The notes beneath the pieces were generated by a model that was not told where the DNA came from, did not search any database, and saw nothing but the letters and a program-made list of their open reading frames with translations. Shown in pieces: positions 59,711-64,000 of a stretch of DNA of 64,000 bases (positions are counted from its first letter, which is position 1; every line of letters starts with the position of its first letter). The DNA is from Paenibacillus aestuarii (GTDB lineage: Bacteria > Bacillota > Bacilli > Paenibacillales > NBRC-103111): the NCBI RefSeq assembly GCF_027789125.1, contig NZ_JAQFVF010000083.1, forward strand, positions 1 to 64,000, in the 5' to 3' direction. A program made the translations under genes and the position numbers.

Positions 59711-62700
59711 ATGCAAGGAACTTTAACCAGATGGTTGCAGCTGCGCCCTGAAGATGTTCGCAAGCTATGGATCATGCTGCCGATATTTTATTTCAGCGGC
59801 ATTGCCGAATCCCTGAACTATACAGGGTTCATGGCGCTTTTTAACCAACGCTTCGGCGTGCAGTACTTGCCGTATATTTATATCCTCGAAGCGGCGATTA
59901 TGCCGCTGGAAGGCTGGCTGCTGGCCAAGCTGGCGAATCGGCTGCCCAAGGCCAGGCTGATGGCGACGCTGTACCTCTTGATGCTTGGTGTTCTGCTGGT
60001 GAATGGCCTCGTGCTGCTGGGCTTTAAACTCGGAAGCGTCGATTTTCACTACTATTATCCCTTATTGTTCTTGTCCTCGAACTTCGTCGTCCGGCAGCTG
60101 ACGCTGCTGCTCTGGAGTACGGCCTTCGATCTGTGTCCGACGCAGCAGGCCAAGAAGCTGATGCCGATCTTCATCGCCTCGACCACGATCGGGGGGATTA
60201 CGGCGGGGTTGATCGCCCACTTCATCGGCAGGCTGTTCGGTACGGAAGCGGTGTATGCGCTGGCTCCTGTGCTGATGGTGTTCGGCTTCCTCTTCTTCCG
60301 CAAAGCGTTGGCCAGGTACTTGGTGCCGCTGACGCTGAAAGAGGATAAACGGCCCAAGGCAGAGCTGCTTGTCAGCGATGAAACGCAGCACTCTGCTGCC
60401 TATTATGCCAAACAAATGCTGCGCAGTCCGTTCCTGCTTAGCGCTGTAACGTTAATGACGCTCATGCCTGCTGTGTACTTTATGAACGAGTACCAGTACT
60501 TCACGGCGGCGGAGAGCAGGTTTCCGAAAGAAGGCGATTTGACGTCGTTCTACGGACTGATCACAGCGATCCAGTTCATGATTTGTTTGCTGCTGCAAAC
60601 CGTGGCGAACCGCTTGATGAATTGGCTAGGCGCCAGCAACCTGCTGCTGGTGATCGCTATACTGTTCCTCGGCGGCTTTAGTCTTACGGCGCTGTTCCTT
60701 CATCATCCGCTTGGACTCGTCATGGTGTCTGGCTCCTACGCTGTTTTTTATATTTTGCTGTATTACATCGCAGAACCGTGTTTCCAGTTGTTTTTCAAAA
60801 TGATGCCGATTTCCAAAAGGGACGGTTACCGTTATTTCGCGCAAGGCGTGGCGGCTTCAGGCGGTATTCTCATCGGCTCGCTGGTTTCGCTGCTTCACTC
60901 ATTCGGACTGATTCGGCTGGATACGTTAGCCTGGGCAGGCTTCACAGCAGCAGCTTTGCTCGTCGCCATCGCTTGGTTTGGCAAAAACTTGTACATCAAG
61001 GAATTGGTCAAAAGCGTCCAGTCGCTGCACACGGATATCTCTGACGTTGCCGCAGCCTTCATCGGCGGCATGCGCAGCTCCAAAGCGTTATCGTCGGTAT
61101 TGGTTTATCTGAAGCACCCGAACGATTACGTGCGGGAGCTCGCGCTTGAAATGATCGGCAATGCCAAAGATTCAGCTTTTCTGCCGCATCTGCTCGGCAT
61201 GGTGAACGAAGCCAGCTCGCGGATCCGGATCGCAGTGCTTCGGGCTATGAATTTGCAAGGTGCAAGCGTGCAAGAGCTGGTACAGGTGGCAGCCTTCCTC
61301 GAGGATGAGGATCCGGAGGTGCGTGCTGTGTGCGTCCAGCTGATCTCGAAGGCTACGCATCTGAAAAGCCAATCTTACTTCTTCATCCGCGTCAAATTGC
61401 TGGATACGCATCCGCGTGTCGTCCACGAAGGTGTCAAGGCACTATACTTGCTGGAAAGCGAAGAGAGCTATGCGGCTTGCGACGAAGCGATTATCAAAAT
61501 GCTCGATAACGGCGGCGAATGGGCCGTCTACGGCTGCCAAACCGTAGCGGATTTGCAGCTTGTGACGTATGCCGATTGGGTTGTGTCGCTGCTGGAGGAT
61601 CACCGCCCTGCCGTGAAAGTTGCAGCTGCTCACTGTATCGGCAAGCTACAGCATGTACAAGCGATCCCGCTGCTATTGGGGATGGTGCCGCTGGCTGACC
61701 AGGAGCTGCGCAAAGCGATTCTCGGCGCACTCGCCGACATGGGGCAGGCTGGCTTGGCAGCGCTGCTGGACCAGATGAACCATGCGAATCCGTTCATCTG
61801 GAACGTGGTCGTCTCCGCGTTAGCCGAGCTGCTGCCTGAGCACCAGTTGCGGACGGAGCTCGTGGATCGCTGCGTTAGCCGCATGCTCGCTTCCACGCAG
61901 GAGCGTGAGCTGCCGGCGGCATTGCACAGCCTCGGCATGAGCGGGCTCGCGGAGCTCGCGGAGCAGCGCTGCGGCGAGCTTCACAACGCGTTGGTGAGCG
62001 GCGCTTGGGCGGTTATGACCAAGCTGGCAGACGAACGCGTGGTCGCGTCGCTACGCGAAGCGATGCTGGACGAGAGCGAAGAAGTGCGCGAGAATGCGCA
62101 GGAGGTGCTCGCCGAAGGGCTGGGTGACCGCAAGCTGGCTTTTGCGCTGCTCGAGCTGCTGAAGATGGACTCGGGCAATGAGCAGAAGGGGCATGAGGCG
62201 CCTGCCGATGTGCTGCAAGCGGCCCGCTCATGGTCGGACGGGTGGCTCAAGGATTTTGCCGATTATGCACTAAGTTCACTGGAGCGTGCTCATATGAAGA
62301 ACGATCGTAAGTTTTTAACGATGCTCGATAAAGTTATTTTTTTAAAGCAGGTCTCGCTATTCTCCGATTTGTCCGTGGATGAACTCGGGCTCATCGCCGG
62401 TATCGCCAAGGAAGAAGTGCACGAGGATTTGACGTACTTGCTTCGCCGTGGGGAACGCAATTCTACGATGTATTTAATTGTGGAAGGACACGTGGAGCTG
62501 AGCAATGAGACCGGTGAAGGGGAAACGGGCACGATCGGTGTGCTCGGGCCGAAACAGGCGTTCGGCGAAACGACAGCTTTGGACGGCTCGGTGTCGTCGA
62601 TTACGGCGCAGGTGATTTTCGATGAGGTGTGCGTGCTGGCGCTGCAGGGAGAAAGCTTCTCGCGTCTAGTGCGGTTGTATCCGGAGATCGGCATCGGCTT

Positions 62701-62761
62701 GCTGCATGCTTCGAGTGCACGGGTAAGACTGCTGGAAAGCATGCTGCTCAAAATGGCGTAA
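59711..62761 (+). CDS. NTT/MFS-like membrane protein with HEAT repeats and cNMP-binding domain
   Basis: A 1016-residue protein with about twelve membrane segments in its first 430 residues (WIMLPIFYFSGIAESLNYTG, MATLYLLMLGVLLVNGLVLL), arranged like ATP/ADP translocase or MFS carriers. A HEAT-repeat region follows (about 450-850; helical pairs such as HPNDYVRELALEMIGNAKDS, ADQELRKAILGALADMG). The last 150 residues form a cyclic-nucleotide-binding domain (VSLFSDLSVDELGLIAGIAK, MYLIVEGHVELSN, FGETTALDGSVSSITAQV). The conserved phosphate-cassette Arg (RxA) appears to be missing (FGETTALDGS), so ligand binding is uncertain. It may couple transport or membrane state to the regulators downstream. 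Confidence 0.85.
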   Translation: MQGTLTRWLQLRPEDVRKLWIMLPIFYFSGIAESLNYTGFMALFNQRFGVQYLPYIYILEAAIMPLEGWLLAKLANRLPKARLMATLYLLMLGVLLVNGLVLLGFKLGSVDFHYYYPLLFLSSNFVVRQLTLLLWSTAFDLCPTQQAKKLMPIFIASTTIGGITAGLIAHFIGRLFGTEAVYALAPVLMVFGFLFFRKALARYLVPLTLKEDKRPKAELLVSDETQHSAAYYAKQMLRSPFLLSAVTLMTLMPAVYFMNEYQYFTAAESRFPKEGDLTSFYGLITAIQFMICLLLQTVANRLMNWLGASNLLLVIAILFLGGFSLTALFLHHPLGLVMVSGSYAVFYILLYYIAEPCFQLFFKMMPISKRDGYRYFAQGVAASGGILIGSLVSLLHSFGLIRLDTLAWAGFTAAALLVAIAWFGKNLYIKELVKSVQSLHTDISDVAAAFIGGMRSSKALSSVLVYLKHPNDYVRELALEMIGNAKDSAFLPHLLGMVNEASSRIRIAVLRAMNLQGASVQELVQVAAFLEDEDPEVRAVCVQLISKATHLKSQSYFFIRVKLLDTHPRVVHEGVKALYLLESEESYAACDEAIIKMLDNGGEWAVYGCQTVADLQLVTYADWVVSLLEDHRPAVKVAAAHCIGKLQHVQAIPLLLGMVPLADQELRKAILGALADMGQAGLAALLDQMNHANPFIWNVVVSALAELLPEHQLRTELVDRCVSRMLASTQERELPAALHSLGMSGLAELAEQRCGELHNALVSGAWAVMTKLADERVVASLREAMLDESEEVRENAQEVLAEGLGDRKLAFALLELLKMDSGNEQKGHEAPADVLQAARSWSDGWLKDFADYALSSLERAHMKNDRKFLTMLDKVIFLKQVSLFSDLSVDELGLIAGIAKEEVHEDLTYLLRRGERNSTMYLIVEGHVELSNETGEGETGTIGVLGPKQAFGETTALDGSVSSITAQVIFDEVCVLALQGESFSRLVRLYPEIGIGLLHASSARVRLLESMLLKMA

Positions 62762-62802
62762 CGGGCAGGCAGAATTCGCAATCGATAGAGGGGGCTTAAG
62801 CG

Positions 62803-63240
62803 ATGTCTAAGGAAACGATCGTGCTTAGCAATGACTTGAAAGAGCTTGAACGGCTGAGCGTCTTCTTGCGAAGTCTGTCTGCGGCCATGAACATCGATGA
62901 TCAGACGCTGAATTTGCTTAATCTGGTTTGCGATGAGCTGGTGACGAACATCATTATGTACGGGTATCCGCTGGAAGAAAGGCGCATGCACACGATCCGC
63001 ATCGACATCGGGATGGTTGCGGACGGCTGGGGACTGCAGATCACCGATTGGGGCGTTGCCTTTAATCCGCTGTCGAAGGCGGATCCGCGCCTCGATCTGG
63101 GTGTGGAAGAGCGGCAGATCGGCGGGCTCGGCATTCATTTTGTAAGGCGGGTCATGGACGGCATGCGTTACGAACGTGTGGGCAGTGAGAACGTGCTGAC
63201 GATGACAAAAAGGCGAGTCAAGGAGGAAGGAATTTCATGA
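62803..63240 (+). CDS. Anti-sigma factor-type serine kinase (RsbW/SpoIIAB-like HATPase)
   Basis: A 145-residue GHKL ATPase of the anti-sigma group: N-box VCDELVTNIIMYGYP, G1 ITDWGVAFNP and lid QIGGLGIHFVRRVMDG. In partner-switching systems it holds a sigma factor or other target and phosphorylates its STAS partner, which is the overlapping next gene. No sigma factor gene is visible within the window, so the target could be encoded beyond it. Confidence 0.9.
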   Translation: MSKETIVLSNDLKELERLSVFLRSLSAAMNIDDQTLNLLNLVCDELVTNIIMYGYPLEERRMHTIRIDIGMVADGWGLQITDWGVAFNPLSKADPRLDLGVEERQIGGLGIHFVRRVMDGMRYERVGSENVLTMTKRRVKEEGIS

Positions 63241-63572
63241 ATATTAATGAGCAATTGCAAGGGGATATCGTGCTGCTTGGGCTTAACGGGCGGCTGGATG
63301 CTAATACGTCCGCGAGTCTCGAAGCTGCTTTTACGAAGGCTGTGGAGCAAGGGCACCGCAAGTTTGTTTTTGATTTGCAGGGGCTTGATTATGTCAGCAG
63401 CGCGGGGCTGAGAAGCTTATTGTCCGCAGCCAAAATGATCAAAGTGATTCAAGGCAAGCTGGCACTCGCACAGATGAATGAACACGTGAAGGAAGTTTTT
63501 GACATGTCGGGCTTTAGCAGCATTTTCACTATTTACGGGACGGAAGCGGAAGCTGTTCATGAACTGGCATAA
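63237..63572 (+). CDS. STAS-domain anti-sigma factor antagonist
   Basis: A 111-residue STAS protein with DLQGLDYVSSAGLRSLLSAA, where the conserved SS holds the phosphorylated serine. It overlaps the kinase stop by four bases (ATGA). Kinase, antagonist and the phosphatase-type gene that follows form a complete partner-switching set. Confidence 0.93.
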   Translation: MNINEQLQGDIVLLGLNGRLDANTSASLEAAFTKAVEQGHRKFVFDLQGLDYVSSAGLRSLLSAAKMIKVIQGKLALAQMNEHVKEVFDMSGFSSIFTIYGTEAEAVHELA

Positions 63573-63598
63573 GCGAAGTCAGGAAGGAGGCGCGCTTG

Positions 63599-64000
63599 AT
63601 GGATGTCGCAGCAGTTGTGCTCCTTTTTGTATGTTTGCTTCTTATTCTGTTATGGCAGCTTAGCGTGCGCAAACGGCTGATTGCCGAACGGGAGCTCGGA
63701 CGGACGATGCAGCTATTTGACGTCAGCTTAGAAGTGAATTCGACGATTCGCAAGCAGGATTTGCTGGCTAAAATTATGGACACCTCGTCGCGCATCATGA
63801 ATGCGGAGGCATCTTCGGTTATTTTGGTCGACGAGGAGAAGGGTGAACTGTATTTTGACCTCGCGCTCGGTGAGAAGGGGGACGAGGTTCGGGAGATTCG
63901 CCTCAAGCTCGGGGAAGGCATTGCCGGCTGGGTCGCTCAGACCGGACAATCGGTCAAGGTTGATGATGCGGCGAAGGACGAACGTTGGTCAGCCAAGGTG
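63599..64000 (+). CDS. GAF-domain protein, probable PP2C/SpoIIE phosphatase (partial)
   Basis: Open to the window end; 134 residues are visible. An N-terminal membrane segment (VVLLFVCLLLILLWQL) and linker helix lead into a GAF domain: SRIMNAEASSVILVDEEKGE, LGEKGDEVREIRLKLGEGIA, GWVAQTGQSVKVDDA. GAF-RsbU/SpoIIE proteins that dephosphorylate the STAS antagonist nearly always complete such clusters; the phosphatase part would lie beyond the window and is inferred. AGGAAGGAGG site before TTG-ATG; the ATG at 63599 is preferred. Confidence 0.8.
   Translation, partial: MDVAAVVLLFVCLLLILLWQLSVRKRLIAERELGRTMQLFDVSLEVNSTIRKQDLLAKIMDTSSRIMNAEASSVILVDEEKGELYFDLALGEKGDEVREIRLKLGEGIAGWVAQTGQSVKVDDAAKDERWSAKV

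Overview
The window looks like a chromosome segment of a Gram-positive, spore-forming member of the Bacillota, most like Paenibacillus. The signs are strong AGGAGG-type ribosome sites with many GTG and TTG starts, two DUF3231 proteins, a surface glycosidase ending in a FIMAH-like domain, a copper-amine-oxidase-N domain, and SpoIIE/RsbU-type partner-switching genes. No rRNA, tRNA, CRISPR array or intact insertion sequence was seen.

1-8 kb is a patchwork of small AT-rich accessory genes: HxlR and TetR regulators beside redox enzymes, an MBL-fold hydrolase, a NIPSNAP protein, two SDR genes (one only a 56-residue stub), a MOSC protein, a DUF3231 protein, a 30-residue Cys-rich peptide missed by length cut-offs, and a MerR-type regulator gene broken by a 4-bp duplication. 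8-21 kb is a sugar-catabolic island: AraC regulator, SsuD-like flavin monooxygenase, Gfo/Idh/MocA dehydrogenase, two xylose-isomerase-like TIM barrels, a sugar ABC importer (binding lipoprotein and two permeases), and a 1468-residue secreted GH2 glycosidase. A 61-nt hairpin element with compensatory base changes stands before the operon and again before the GH2 gene. 21-24 kb holds gene remnants (AraC, possible MFS, frameshifted carboxymuconolactone decarboxylase), an aldo/keto reductase and a second DUF3231 gene.

24.3-52.9 kb is a contractile injection system (eCIS, Afp/PVC-like). Leftward: a candidate cargo toxin carrying the eCIS-type N-terminal motif and a SUKH-like candidate immunity protein. 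Rightward: AAA+ ATPase, DUF4255 tail-terminator protein, a beta-sandwich protein, sheath, tube, a small chaperone-like protein apparently joined to DUF6760 by a -1 frameshift at T TTT TTG, a second tube protein, a 1562-residue Gln-rich repeat protein in the tape-measure slot, LysM baseplate protein, gp27-like hub, gp5-like spike, gp25, two large baseplate wedge proteins, a beta-propeller/tail-protein-I fusion and a conserved eCIS protein of unknown role. A leftward pair follows: a membrane-anchored MORN-repeat protein and a DUF4280 PAAR-like spike tip. The order resembles the tail module of PBSX-like myophages.

53-64 kb is a rightward envelope/signalling group: a TolC-like helical protein, a membrane sensor whose cyclase domain has lost its catalytic residues, a GNAT acetyltransferase, an NTT/MFS-like membrane protein with HEAT repeats and a cyclic-nucleotide-binding domain, an RsbW-like kinase, a STAS antagonist and the start of a GAF (probably PP2C) protein cut by the window end. 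That this group controls the injection system is an inference from proximity only.
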